Of a stretch of DNA of 64,000 nt, positions 56,896-64,000 are shown piece by piece. Source of the stretch: Natronosporangium hydrolyticum (GTDB lineage: Bacteria; Actinomycetota; Actinomycetes; Mycobacteriales; Micromonosporaceae); contig NZ_CP070499.1 in assembly GCF_016925615.1 (NCBI RefSeq), positions 186,001-250,000 on the forward strand, given 5' to 3'. Every line of letters starts with the position of its first letter. Position 1 is the first letter of the stretch. The notes under the pieces were generated by a model. The model was not told the origin of the DNA, did not search any database, and was given only the letters and a program-made list of their open reading frames with translations. The translations under genes and the position numbers were made by a program.

Positions 56896-57705
56896 ATGTG
56901 GTCATTCATGATCCAGGGGCCGCGATTGCTGCCCCGGAGATGGCTCAGCGTGCTAATGGTGGCCGCGCTGCTGCTCGCGGGCTGTGCCGGACCGGGGCGC
57001 TCGCAGGTGACGCTGCGGGTCGCCGCCGCGTCCGACCTGCAGTACGCCCTGGGCGCCGTGGCCGAGGGCTTCACCGCCGACCGGTCCGGGGTCAAGGTGG
57101 AGGTGTCGTACGGCTCCTCCGGCGAGCTGTATCAGCAGCTCACCGACGGTGCGGAGTACGAGGTCTTCCTCGCCGCCGACATCGCGTACGCGCAGCGGCT
57201 GGTCGACGACGGGGAGGCGCCCGAGACCGACCTGTTCCGCTATGCCCAGGGCCGGCTGGCGCTCTGGGCCGGCGACCAGTCACCGGTCGACCCCACGCGG
57301 GGTATGGCGGCGCTGCGCGACGCCGAGCGGGTGGCGATCGCGGACCCCGCCGACAGCCCTTACGGACGGGCCGCCGAGGCGGCGCTACGCAACGCCGGGC
57401 TGTACGACGAACTTGACGGCCGGCTGCTGCTCGGCGACAGCGTCGGGCAGGCGGCCGACCTGGTCGCGGAGGGGGAGGCTGACGCCGGGTTGATCGCGCT
57501 GGCCCAGGTGGCAGCCGGCCCGCGGCGGGATGTGGGGCAGTGGCGGGAGGTGCCGGCGCGCTACTACCAGCTGTTGGACCAGGGCGGGGTGGTTCCGCTG
57601 GCGGCGGCACACCCGGCGGTGGCCCGATCATTCCGGGACTACCTGATCAGCCCGGACGGCCAGCAGATCCTGCAGCGGTACGGGTTCGGCCCGCCGGCAG
57701 ACTGA
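56896..57705 (+). CDS. ModA-like molybdate/oxyanion-binding lipoprotein (orphan)
   Basis: A 269-residue substrate-binding lipoprotein. The lipobox LLLAGC anchors the mature protein near residue 30. The ModA fold is visible in VAAASDLQYALGAVAEGF, VSYGSSGELYQQLTDGAEYEVFLAADIAYAQRLVDDG, and PADSPYGRAAEAAL; ATG 56908 is an alternative start. No permease or ATPase gene follows, so it must work with a distant transporter or serve another ligand. Repeat copy C begins 14 nt after its stop. Confidence 0.85.
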   Translation: MWSFMIQGPRLLPRRWLSVLMVAALLLAGCAGPGRSQVTLRVAAASDLQYALGAVAEGFTADRSGVKVEVSYGSSGELYQQLTDGAEYEVFLAADIAYAQRLVDDGEAPETDLFRYAQGRLALWAGDQSPVDPTRGMAALRDAERVAIADPADSPYGRAAEAALRNAGLYDELDGRLLLGDSVGQAADLVAEGEADAGLIALAQVAAGPRRDVGQWREVPARYYQLLDQGGVVPLAAAHPAVARSFRDYLISPDGQQILQRYGFGPPAD

Positions 57706-57719
57706 CCCCCCTAACGGCC

Positions 57720-57774
57720 GATCATGGACCTAGGTACATGAACCCCGCTGAATTCGGTCCCTAACCCCATGATC
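57720..57774 (+). repeat. 55-nt dispersed repeat, copy C
   Basis: It begins GATCATGGACCTAGGTACAT and ends CCTAACCCCATGATC. Inverted ends GATCATGG/CCATGATC and the central ACCTAGGT palindrome match copy B. It starts 14 nt after the stop of the ModA-like gene, in the same orientation relative to the upstream gene as the other copies. Confidence 0.88.
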
Positions 57775-57820
57775 ACGCGTCGGGTTAGGAGTACCGGCCA
57801 GGTAGCGGGAGAATCAGCGG

Positions 57821-60800
57821 ATGCGATTCGGAATCCTGGGCCCCACCCAGGTGTGGCTCGACCGCGGGGAGGTCCCGGCACTGGGCGGCCGGCGGCTCCG
57901 CGCGCTACTGGTCCGGCTGCTGCTCGACGCCGGCCGGCTGGTCACCACCGAACGCCTGATCGACGACCTCTACGGGGCCGAGCCCCCGGCCGGCGCGGCG
58001 AACGCCCTCCAGTCGCAGGTGTCGCGGCTGCGGCGGGTCCTCGGCGACGACCCGCCGGTCGAGTCGCCGCCCGCCGGCTACCGGCTGGCGGTGGCCTCGG
58101 AGCTGGTCGACGCGCACCAGTTTCAGCGGCTCACCGATGCCGGTCGACGCGCCGTCGCCGCCGGTGAGTACGCAGCGGCGGCCGCCGGGCTGGCGGAGGC
58201 GCTGGCGCTGTGGCGGGGACCCGCGCTCGCCGACGTCGCCGACGCCCCGTTCGCCCCGGCGTGGGTGGCGCACCTCGACGAGCAGCGTCACACCGCGGTC
58301 GAGCAGCGGATCGAGGCCCGGCTGCAGTTGGGCGAGGCCGAGGAGGTGCTGCCGGAGCTGCGCCGGTTGCTCGCCGACGAGCCCGCGCGGGAACGACTGT
58401 GGGCACAACTGCTGCGGGCGCTCGCCGCGACCGGGCAGCCGGCCGAGGCGCTGGCCACCTTCGAGGCCGCCCGCCGTACCCTCGCCGACCAGTACGGCGT
58501 CGATCCGTCGCCGCAGCTGCGGGAGGTGCATCGGGCGATCCTGCGGGGAGACGCCGAGGTGCTGGGGCCGGCGGCCCCGAGCGAGACCCCACCGGCGGGC
58601 CTGCCGAAGCGCAGCGAACCGCCGCTGCCGGCCCCGCTGACCAGCTTCGTCGGCCGGGACGCTGAGCTGGCGCAGCTCGCCACGCTGTTGGCTACTTCTC
58701 GGCTGGTCACGGTCACCGGACCGGGCGGCGTAGGGAAGACCCGGCTCGCCCTGAGCGCGGCCGGGGCCGCGCTCGCCGACGGACCTACCCGGCTGGTGGA
58801 GCTGGCGCCGGTCAGCGGCGGCGGCGAGGTGGCCGGGGCGGTGCTGGCCGCGCTCGGGCTGCGGGAGAGCGGTCTGCGCGGGCTGGCCGGGAGCTCGGCT
58901 AGCTCGGTGGCCCCGGAGGACCCGGTGGCGCGGCTGATAACTGCCCTGCAAGAGCAGCCGATGCTGCTGGTGCTGGACAACTGCGAGCAGGTGATCGAGG
59001 CGGTCGCGGCGCTCAGCGCGCGGCTGTTGAGCGCCTGTGGCCAGCTGCGGATCCTCGCCACCAGCCGGGAGCCGCTCGGCATCACCGGGGAGGCGTTGCT
59101 GCCGCTGGGTGGGCTGGCCCTGCCGCCGGCCGACGCCGCCACGGCGGCCGATTCGCCAGCGGTACGCCTGTTGCTGGACCGGGCCGCCGATGTGGCGCCG
59201 GGGTCGGCGATCCCCCCTGCGGTGGCCGCGACGATCTGCCGCACCCTGGACGGGTTGCCGCTGGCGATCGAGCTCGCCGCTGCCCGGCTCCGGTCCCTGA
59301 CCTACACCGAGGTTGCGGAGCGGCTCGACGACCGGTTCCGGTTGCTGTCCCGGGGGGATCGCACCGTCGAGCCCCGGCATCAGACCCTCCGCGGGGTGGT
59401 GGAGTGGAGCTGGGACCTGCTGCGGGAACCCGAACAGGTGCTGGCGAGGCGGCTAGCGGTCTTCGCCGGCGGTGCCACCATCGATGCCGTGGAGCGGGTC
59501 GCCGCCGGGTCGGGCGAGGATTCGCTGGAGCTGCTTACCAGCCTGGTGGACAAGTCGATTGTGGAACGCTTCGGGGATCGTTACCGGATGCTGGAGACGA
59601 TCCGGGCCTACGGTGCCGAGCGGCTGCTCGCGGCCGGGGAGCAGGAGCAGCTGCGGCGGGCCCATGCGGGGTACTACTTGGAGTTGGCGCGCACCGCCGA
59701 CCCGTACCTGCGCACCGCCGACCAGCTGGAGTGGCTGGCCCGGCTCGACGCGGAGCGGGACAATCTGCACACCGCGCTGCGCAACGCCACCGGCGCCGGC
59801 GACCTCGCCACCGCCCTGGGGTTGTGCTCGGCGCTGGCGATGTACTGGTGGCTTCGGGGTCTGCTAGGCGAGGCGGCCCGGCTCGCCCAGGAGCTGTCCG
59901 CGGCGATCGGTCCGGCGCCGGCGGAGCCACCGAGCGATGGCCACCCCGCCGCCGACCTGCCGGAGGAGTACGCCGTCTGCGTCCTGATCGCGGCGGCCGG
60001 CAGCAGGCAGCGTCCGACGGTCTCGGCGGCCTACTGGTCCGCAGAGGCGCTGGCGGTCCGGACGAGGCGACCGTTTCGTCAGCCCTTCCTCTACTACCTC
60101 AGCGCGATGGCCGCTGGGCCGCCTCGGGGCGAGCCGGCGGAGCTGGTCGAGCTGATCACCGCGCACTTCGAACTCGCCAGCGAGCCGTGGATCCGCGGGC
60201 TCAGTCCGCTCGGGATCGCGATAGTGCAGGCCTGGCGGCGGGAGTGGGCGCAGGCGGCGAAGCTGTTAGCCGAAGCCGGCGCGATCTTCAGCGAGTTGGG
60301 TGAACGGTGGGGCATGTTGGTGACCCTGGCCAATCAGGCTGAGCTGGCGCGGTATCGGGGGGAGCCCGCCGCCGGCATCGCCGACCTGGACGAGGCGCTG
60401 CGGCTCGCCGGTGAACTCGACTCCATCGTGGATATGGCCGACGTGTTGCGGGTGCGAGGGGAAAACCGGCGGGCCGCCGGAGACCTGACCGGCGCCGCCG
60501 CCGACCTGCGTCGGGCGGCCGAGCTGGCGGCGCGGGCGGGCGCGCCGGAGCTGGTGGCGAGCGCCCGGGTCGGCGAGGCCGTCGTCGCCCTCGACCGGGG
60601 CGACGTGGCGCTGGGGCGCGAGCTGGCGGAGCAGGCGTTGGCGGCGTGCCCCACCGGCGGCTTCGCTGGCGAGGCGACCCGGTCGGGGATTCTGGTGGTG
60701 CTCGGCGCGATCGCCGCCCGGCAGCAACGGCCCGCCCAGGCCCGCGAGTACTGGGCCGCGGCGCTGCGTTCGCCGGTGCCAGCGTTAGGAGAGCTCGCCA

Positions 60801-61027
60801 GCGCGGCGCTCGACCAGGCGCTGGCCGATGGCGACCCGGCACGGGCAGCCCGGGTCCTCGGCGCGGCCTCGGTGCTCGCGCGCGACGGATTCACCCAGGG
60901 GTGGCCGGGGCCGGGGCGGACGGCGGTGGTCGTGGAGCGGCTGGGGCGGGAGCGGTTCGCGGAGCTGTACGAGGCGGTCGCCGCACTCCCCCCGGAGGCT
61001 GCGCGCCGGGTCCTGCTCGGCGAGTAG
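57821..61027 (+). CDS. AfsR/SARP-family regulator with NB-ARC and TPR domains
   Basis: A 1068-residue regulator. Residues 1-95 form a winged DNA-binding domain and 100-245 the bacterial transcriptional activation domain (VDAHQFQRLTDAGRRAVAAGEY, PELRRLLADEPARERLWAQLLRAL), as in AfsR and SARPs. The STAND ATPase has VTGPGGVGKTRLALSAAG near residue 305 and MLLVLDNCEQV near 383. The C-terminal 450 residues are TPR-like. GGGAG lies about 11 nt before the ATG. It is followed by a drug exporter that it may control. Confidence 0.93.
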   Translation: MRFGILGPTQVWLDRGEVPALGGRRLRALLVRLLLDAGRLVTTERLIDDLYGAEPPAGAANALQSQVSRLRRVLGDDPPVESPPAGYRLAVASELVDAHQFQRLTDAGRRAVAAGEYAAAAAGLAEALALWRGPALADVADAPFAPAWVAHLDEQRHTAVEQRIEARLQLGEAEEVLPELRRLLADEPARERLWAQLLRALAATGQPAEALATFEAARRTLADQYGVDPSPQLREVHRAILRGDAEVLGPAAPSETPPAGLPKRSEPPLPAPLTSFVGRDAELAQLATLLATSRLVTVTGPGGVGKTRLALSAAGAALADGPTRLVELAPVSGGGEVAGAVLAALGLRESGLRGLAGSSASSVAPEDPVARLITALQEQPMLLVLDNCEQVIEAVAALSARLLSACGQLRILATSREPLGITGEALLPLGGLALPPADAATAADSPAVRLLLDRAADVAPGSAIPPAVAATICRTLDGLPLAIELAAARLRSLTYTEVAERLDDRFRLLSRGDRTVEPRHQTLRGVVEWSWDLLREPEQVLARRLAVFAGGATIDAVERVAAGSGEDSLELLTSLVDKSIVERFGDRYRMLETIRAYGAERLLAAGEQEQLRRAHAGYYLELARTADPYLRTADQLEWLARLDAERDNLHTALRNATGAGDLATALGLCSALAMYWWLRGLLGEAARLAQELSAAIGPAPAEPPSDGHPAADLPEEYAVCVLIAAAGSRQRPTVSAAYWSAEALAVRTRRPFRQPFLYYLSAMAAGPPRGEPAELVELITAHFELASEPWIRGLSPLGIAIVQAWRREWAQAAKLLAEAGAIFSELGERWGMLVTLANQAELARYRGEPAAGIADLDEALRLAGELDSIVDMADVLRVRGENRRAAGDLTGAAADLRRAAELAARAGAPELVASARVGEAVVALDRGDVALGRELAEQALAACPTGGFAGEATRSGILVVLGAIAARQQRPAQAREYWAAALRSPVPALGELASAALDQALADGDPARAARVLGAASVLARDGFTQGWPGPGRTAVVVERLGRERFAELYEAVAALPPEAARRVLLGE

Positions 61028-61105
61028 CCGCCCCGCCGGGCGCCCGTGCCCACCCGGTCAGCGAACGGTGCGGAGCCGGTCAGCGGTGGGCGTCACCGTT
61101 GCGGC

Positions 61106-62077
61106 ATGAATCGAGACGATGATGTGGTCGTCGCCGAGCAGCTGCGCAAGCGGTACGGCGATGTTCATGCGCTAGCCGGGTTGGATCTGCGGGTCCCGCC
61201 CGGCATGGTCTACGGGCTGTTGGGCCCGAATGGGGCGGGCAAGACCACCGCGGTCCGAGCGCTGTCGACCCTGCTGCGTCCGGACCAGGGCCGGGCGCGG
61301 GTGGCGGGCTACGACCTGCTGCGCCAGCCGCACCAGGTACGCGAGCGGATCGCGTTGACCGGCCAGTACGCGGCGGTGGACGAGATCCTCAGCGGCCGGC
61401 AGAATCTGATCCTGTTCGGACGGCTGAACCGGCTCTCGGCGCGGCAGGCTAAGCAGCGCGCCGACGAGCTGCTGGGGCGGTTCGACCTTACGGCGGCGGC
61501 GGGCCGGGCGGCCGGGCAGTACTCCGGCGGCATGCGCCGGCGGCTGGACCTGGCGGTCAGCCTGATCCGCCGGCCGCAGCTGCTGTTCCTGGACGAGCCG
61601 ACCACCGGCCTGGATCCACGCAGCCGCAACCAGGTGTGGGAAGCGGTCCGGTCGCTGGTCACCGCGGGTACCACGGTGCTGCTGACCACGCAGTACCTGG
61701 AGGAGGCGGACCAGCTCGCGGCCCGGTTGGCGGTGATCGACTCCGGTCGGGTGGTGGCCGAGGGGACGCCGGACGAGCTCAAGTCACGGATCGGGGGTGA
61801 CCGGCTGGAGGTGGTCGTCCACGACCGGGAGCAGCTCGATCTCGCCGCCGGGATCCTCGGCCGGATCTGCGGCGCGGCACCGGAGCTCGATCCCGAGACC
61901 CGCCGGCTCAGCGCGCCGGTCGCGGACCGGATCGGGGCGCTCACCGCGGCCGTCCGGTCGCTCTCCGAGGCGCAGGTCGCGGTGGTGGACATCGGGCTGC
62001 GTCGACCCACTCTCGACGAGGCGTTTTTGCAGCTCACTGGGGCTCCGCAGCGAACCGGGCAGGAGGTGCCGGCATGA
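61106..62077 (+). CDS. Daunorubicin-resistance-type (DrrA-like) ABC ATPase
   Basis: A 323-residue ATPase. Walker A is GLLGPNGAGKTTAVRAL near residue 38, YSGGMRRRLDLAVSLI is the signature, LLFLDEPTTGLDPRSRNQVWE is Walker B, and TTQYLEEADQLAARLAV carries the switch region (Gln instead of the usual His). The C-terminal 90 residues (RLEVVVHDREQLDLAAGIL onward) form the DrrA extra domain. It overlaps the permease by 4 nt and lies 78 nt after an AfsR-like regulator. Confidence 0.94.
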   Translation: MNRDDDVVVAEQLRKRYGDVHALAGLDLRVPPGMVYGLLGPNGAGKTTAVRALSTLLRPDQGRARVAGYDLLRQPHQVRERIALTGQYAAVDEILSGRQNLILFGRLNRLSARQAKQRADELLGRFDLTAAAGRAAGQYSGGMRRRLDLAVSLIRRPQLLFLDEPTTGLDPRSRNQVWEAVRSLVTAGTTVLLTTQYLEEADQLAARLAVIDSGRVVAEGTPDELKSRIGGDRLEVVVHDREQLDLAAGILGRICGAAPELDPETRRLSAPVADRIGALTAAVRSLSEAQVAVVDIGLRRPTLDEAFLQLTGAPQRTGQEVPA

Positions 62078-62862
62078 CCGCGACGGTGGTGGACGGCTGG
62101 GTGATGGGCCGGCGGTACGTGTCCCATGTGATCCGGGATCCGGCGGAGCTGGCGGTCTACTTCAGCCTGCCGATCATCTTCGTGCTGGTGTTCGGCTACG
62201 TGTTCGGCAGCGCGATGATGGTGCCCGGCGGCGGTGACTACCGGGAGTTCCTGTTGCCCGGGGTGTTCGCGATGACCATGCTCTACGGCCTGGGGGCGAC
62301 CGCCAGCGGGATGGCGCTGGACGCCAGCCGGGGCGTCATCGACCGGTTCCGGTCGTTGCCGGTGGCCCGCTCGGCGCTGGTGGTCGGTCGTTGCCTGGCC
62401 GATCTGGTGCGGGCGCTGCTGGAGCTGTCAGTGCTGGTGGTGTGCGGACTGCTGGTGGGCTGGCAGTGGCGGAACAGCCTCGGTGACGCGGTCGCGGCGG
62501 TGGGGCTGTTGCTGCTGCTGCGGACCGCGCTCAGCTGGGTGGGGATCTATCTCGGGCTGCTGGTGCGTAACCCGGACACGGTCGGGGTGATCGTCTTTCC
62601 GCTGGCGTTCCCGGTCACCGCCGTGTCGAGCATCTTCGTGGCCCCGGAGTTGTTGCCGCGCTGGCTCGGGGTGGTCGCGGAGTGGAATCCGCTCTCGGCC
62701 ACCGCGGCGGCCACCCGGGAACTGTTCGGCAATCCGGGCCTGCCCGCCTCCGAGTCGTGGCCGGCGCAGCATCCGGTGCTGCTCGCGGTGCTCTGGCCGC
62801 TGCTGTTGATAGCGATCTTCGCCCCGCTGGCGGTGCGCCGGTACCAGCGGCTCAGCCGCTGA
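62074..62862 (+). CDS. DrrB-like ABC-2 permease
   Basis: A 262-residue membrane protein with about six helices. FRSLPVARSALVVGRCLADLVRALLEL is the ABC-2 coupling region, and VSSIFVAPELLPRWLGVVAEWNPLSATAAATREL is the DrrB C-terminal motif. The start overlaps the ATPase stop. With the ATPase it forms an exporter for a hydrophobic compound. Confidence 0.95.
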   Translation: MTATVVDGWVMGRRYVSHVIRDPAELAVYFSLPIIFVLVFGYVFGSAMMVPGGGDYREFLLPGVFAMTMLYGLGATASGMALDASRGVIDRFRSLPVARSALVVGRCLADLVRALLELSVLVVCGLLVGWQWRNSLGDAVAAVGLLLLLRTALSWVGIYLGLLVRNPDTVGVIVFPLAFPVTAVSSIFVAPELLPRWLGVVAEWNPLSATAAATRELFGNPGLPASESWPAQHPVLLAVLWPLLLIAIFAPLAVRRYQRLSR

Positions 62863-62873
62863 GCTGAGTCAGC

Positions 62874-62926
62874 AGCGGGCGCCCGCGCCGGCCGGTCACC
62901 GAGCCGTCGGCATAAGGGCGCCCGCT
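62874..62926 (+). terminator. Terminator after the DrrAB-type operon
   Basis: AGCGGGCGCCC at 62874-62884 is perfectly complementary to 62916-62926 with a 31-nt loop, 12 nt after the stop codon. The long loop makes it a less efficient terminator; it ends 19 nt before the next gene, so it may instead be a leader structure of dodecin. Confidence 0.55.
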
Positions 62927-62945
62927 GTGGGGTACCGGGGAGACC

Positions 62946-63173
62946 ATGGAGCATACGTATCGAGTAACCGAGATCGTCGGCACCTCCCCGGAGTCGATCA
63001 CCCACGCCGTACGCAACGGTCTCGATCGGGCCGGGCAGACCTTGCGTAACCTCGACTGGTTCGAGGTTACGGAGATCCGCGGGCATATCGAGGACGGGGA
63101 GATCGGCCACTTTCAGGTCGGCCTAAAGGTCGGATTCCGGCTGGACGACACGGACGGTTCCGGCGGCGGCTGA
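62946..63173 (+). CDS. Dodecin (flavin storage protein)
   Basis: A 75-residue protein that forms dodecameric shells binding flavins and related cofactors. HTYRVTEIVGTSPESITHAVR and LRNLDWFEVTEIRGHIEDG are the family signature, with the Trp that stacks on flavin in LDWFEV. The C-terminal Asp/Gly tail is longer than in minimal dodecins. GGGGAG lies 3-4 nt before the ATG. Confidence 0.93.
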   Translation: MEHTYRVTEIVGTSPESITHAVRNGLDRAGQTLRNLDWFEVTEIRGHIEDGEIGHFQVGLKVGFRLDDTDGSGGG

Positions 63174-63318
63174 GCCGCCGGTCGGCTCGACAACCCCAGC
63201 ATTGCCGCCGCCGGGAAGGTGGTTGCCGGCCGGCCGGTGAAGGTCGCCGCGGCGACTGGCCGGGCCGGAGTGGAGCCTGCGTCGAGACGTACTGGCGCCG
63301 ATCGGGCAGACTGCTGTC

Positions 63319-64000
63319 ATGAGCGTGATCCTTCGTACCGTGGCGGTCAGTGACCGCGGCAAGGCCCGTGAGAACAACGAGGACGCGGTCCACGCCGGGC
63401 CCAACCTGGTCGCCGTCGCCGACGGGGTCGGTGGTGGGCCCTCCGGCGAGGTCGCCAGCGAGATCGTCATCCGGACCCTGGCCGAGTTGGATCAGGATCC
63501 GCGTCCGGAGCGCCCCGCCGAGGCGCTACGGGCGGCGGTAGCCGCCGCGAATCAGGGGATCCGGGACGCGATCGAGGCCGACCCCAACCTCGCCGGCATG
63601 GGCACCACCCTGACGGCGATGCTCGCCGACGGCGACGGCCTGGATCTGGTGCACGTCGGAGACTCCCGGGCGTACGCGTGGCGGGGCGGGCAGCTTACGC
63701 AGTTGACCCGTGACGACACCTATGTGCAGGGGCTGGTCGACCAGGGGTTGATCTCGCCGGCGGAGGCGCGGGCCCACCCGCAGCGGGCGCTGGTGACCCA
63801 GGCGGTGCACGGCGCGGGGATCAACCCGTCGTTCGCGGTGGTGACCCCCCGGCCGGGCGACCGCTACCTGCTCTGCAGCGACGGGCTCAGCGACTACGTC
63901 GACGACGGGGCGATCGCGCATACGCTGGCCGAGCAGAACGAGTTGGCGAGCTGCGCGCAGCAGCTGATCGACCTCGCCCTGGCGGCCGGCGCGCCCGACA
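63319..64000 (+). CDS. PP2C-family Ser/Thr protein phosphatase (3' end missing)
   Basis: A metal-dependent phosphatase that removes phosphate from Ser/Thr, opposing kinases such as the one at 28512. The frame starts at ATG 63319 and is still open at the window end (227 residues visible). Motifs include SDRGKARENNEDAV, ADGVGGGPSGEVAS, NLAGMGTTLTAMLA, LVHVGDSRAYAWRGG and CSDGLSDYVDD. It starts 145 bp after dodecin. The final catalytic Asp motif lies outside the window. Confidence 0.92.
   Translation, partial: MSVILRTVAVSDRGKARENNEDAVHAGPNLVAVADGVGGGPSGEVASEIVIRTLAELDQDPRPERPAEALRAAVAAANQGIRDAIEADPNLAGMGTTLTAMLADGDGLDLVHVGDSRAYAWRGGQLTQLTRDDTYVQGLVDQGLISPAEARAHPQRALVTQAVHGAGINPSFAVVTPRPGDRYLLCSDGLSDYVDDGAIAHTLAEQNELASCAQQLIDLALAAGAPD

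Noticed and set aside
57821-62862. A biosynthetic gene cluster around the AfsR-like regulator and DrrAB-type exporter
   Set aside because: No biosynthetic enzyme (synthase, transferase, oxygenase) is present nearby; it is only a regulator with an exporter.

Overview
The window is GC-rich DNA (roughly 70 % G+C by eye) with dense, mostly GTG/ATG-started genes, strong GGAGG-type ribosome sites, HAIR heat-shock operators, an HspR-type dnaK operon, AfsR/LuxR-type giant regulators, AA10 cellulose oxygenases and DynA/DynB-like GTPases. This points to a filamentous actinomycete, most likely Micromonosporaceae. Many proteins are rich in Asp/Glu, which would fit a salt- or alkali-adapted member. The family-level placement is inference, not measurement. 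No rRNA, tRNA, CRISPR array or prophage was recognised.

Layout. 1-5.6 kb: an oligopeptide ABC importer operon (binding protein cut by the window edge, two permeases, two ATPases). 5.7-6.4 kb: a Phd/VapC toxin-antitoxin pair with a leaderless promoter. 6.36-9.74 kb: a leftward four-gene cassette (small secreted four-cysteine protein, two membrane proteins, ABC ATPase) that matches no system I can name. 9.9-13.6 kb: accessory DNA with an immunity-like protein, an intact IS110-family element, a membrane-anchored HNH nuclease and a Rossmann protein. 13.7-19.5 kb: amino-acid biosynthesis (leuA with a leucine-codon attenuator; lysC-asd). 19.6-25.3 kb: DUF3467, hydrolase, universal stress protein, flavodoxin, and an ABC-2 exporter divergent from a LuxR-family (LAL) regulator. 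28-30.9 kb: a Ser/Thr kinase and a membrane protein. 30.9-39.4 kb: the heat-shock block clpB and dnaK-grpE-dnaJ-hspR, with four HAIR-like operators. 39.5-44.3 kb: two dynamin-like GTPases divergent from dnaK, a conserved hypothetical, ArfB. 44.4-47 kb: secA2. 47.1-49.5 kb: two cellulose-type LPMOs. 49.7-55.5 kb: NarL-type two-component system, two alpha/beta hydrolases, a serpin. 55.6-57.7 kb: PadR/DUF1707 pair and an orphan ModA-like lipoprotein. 57.8-62.9 kb: AfsR-like regulator with a DrrAB-type exporter. End: dodecin and a PP2C phosphatase cut by the window edge.

Gene cooperation. HspR, encoded last in the dnaK operon, probably represses that operon and clpB through HAIR sites, and may also affect the dynamin-like genes that share the dnaK upstream region. 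Aspartokinase and aspartate-semialdehyde dehydrogenase catalyse successive steps toward lysine, threonine and methionine. The two LPMOs share a near-identical promoter and leader layout, and the larger has a CebR-like cello-oligosaccharide operator, so they look like a cellulose-response pair.

The least explained items are a 55-nt dispersed repeat placed 14-20 nt after stop codons (one copy is translated as the N-terminus of an ABC ATPase), the secreted-protein/ABC cassette, the shared LPMO leader hairpin, and several long inverted repeats in gene-free gaps.
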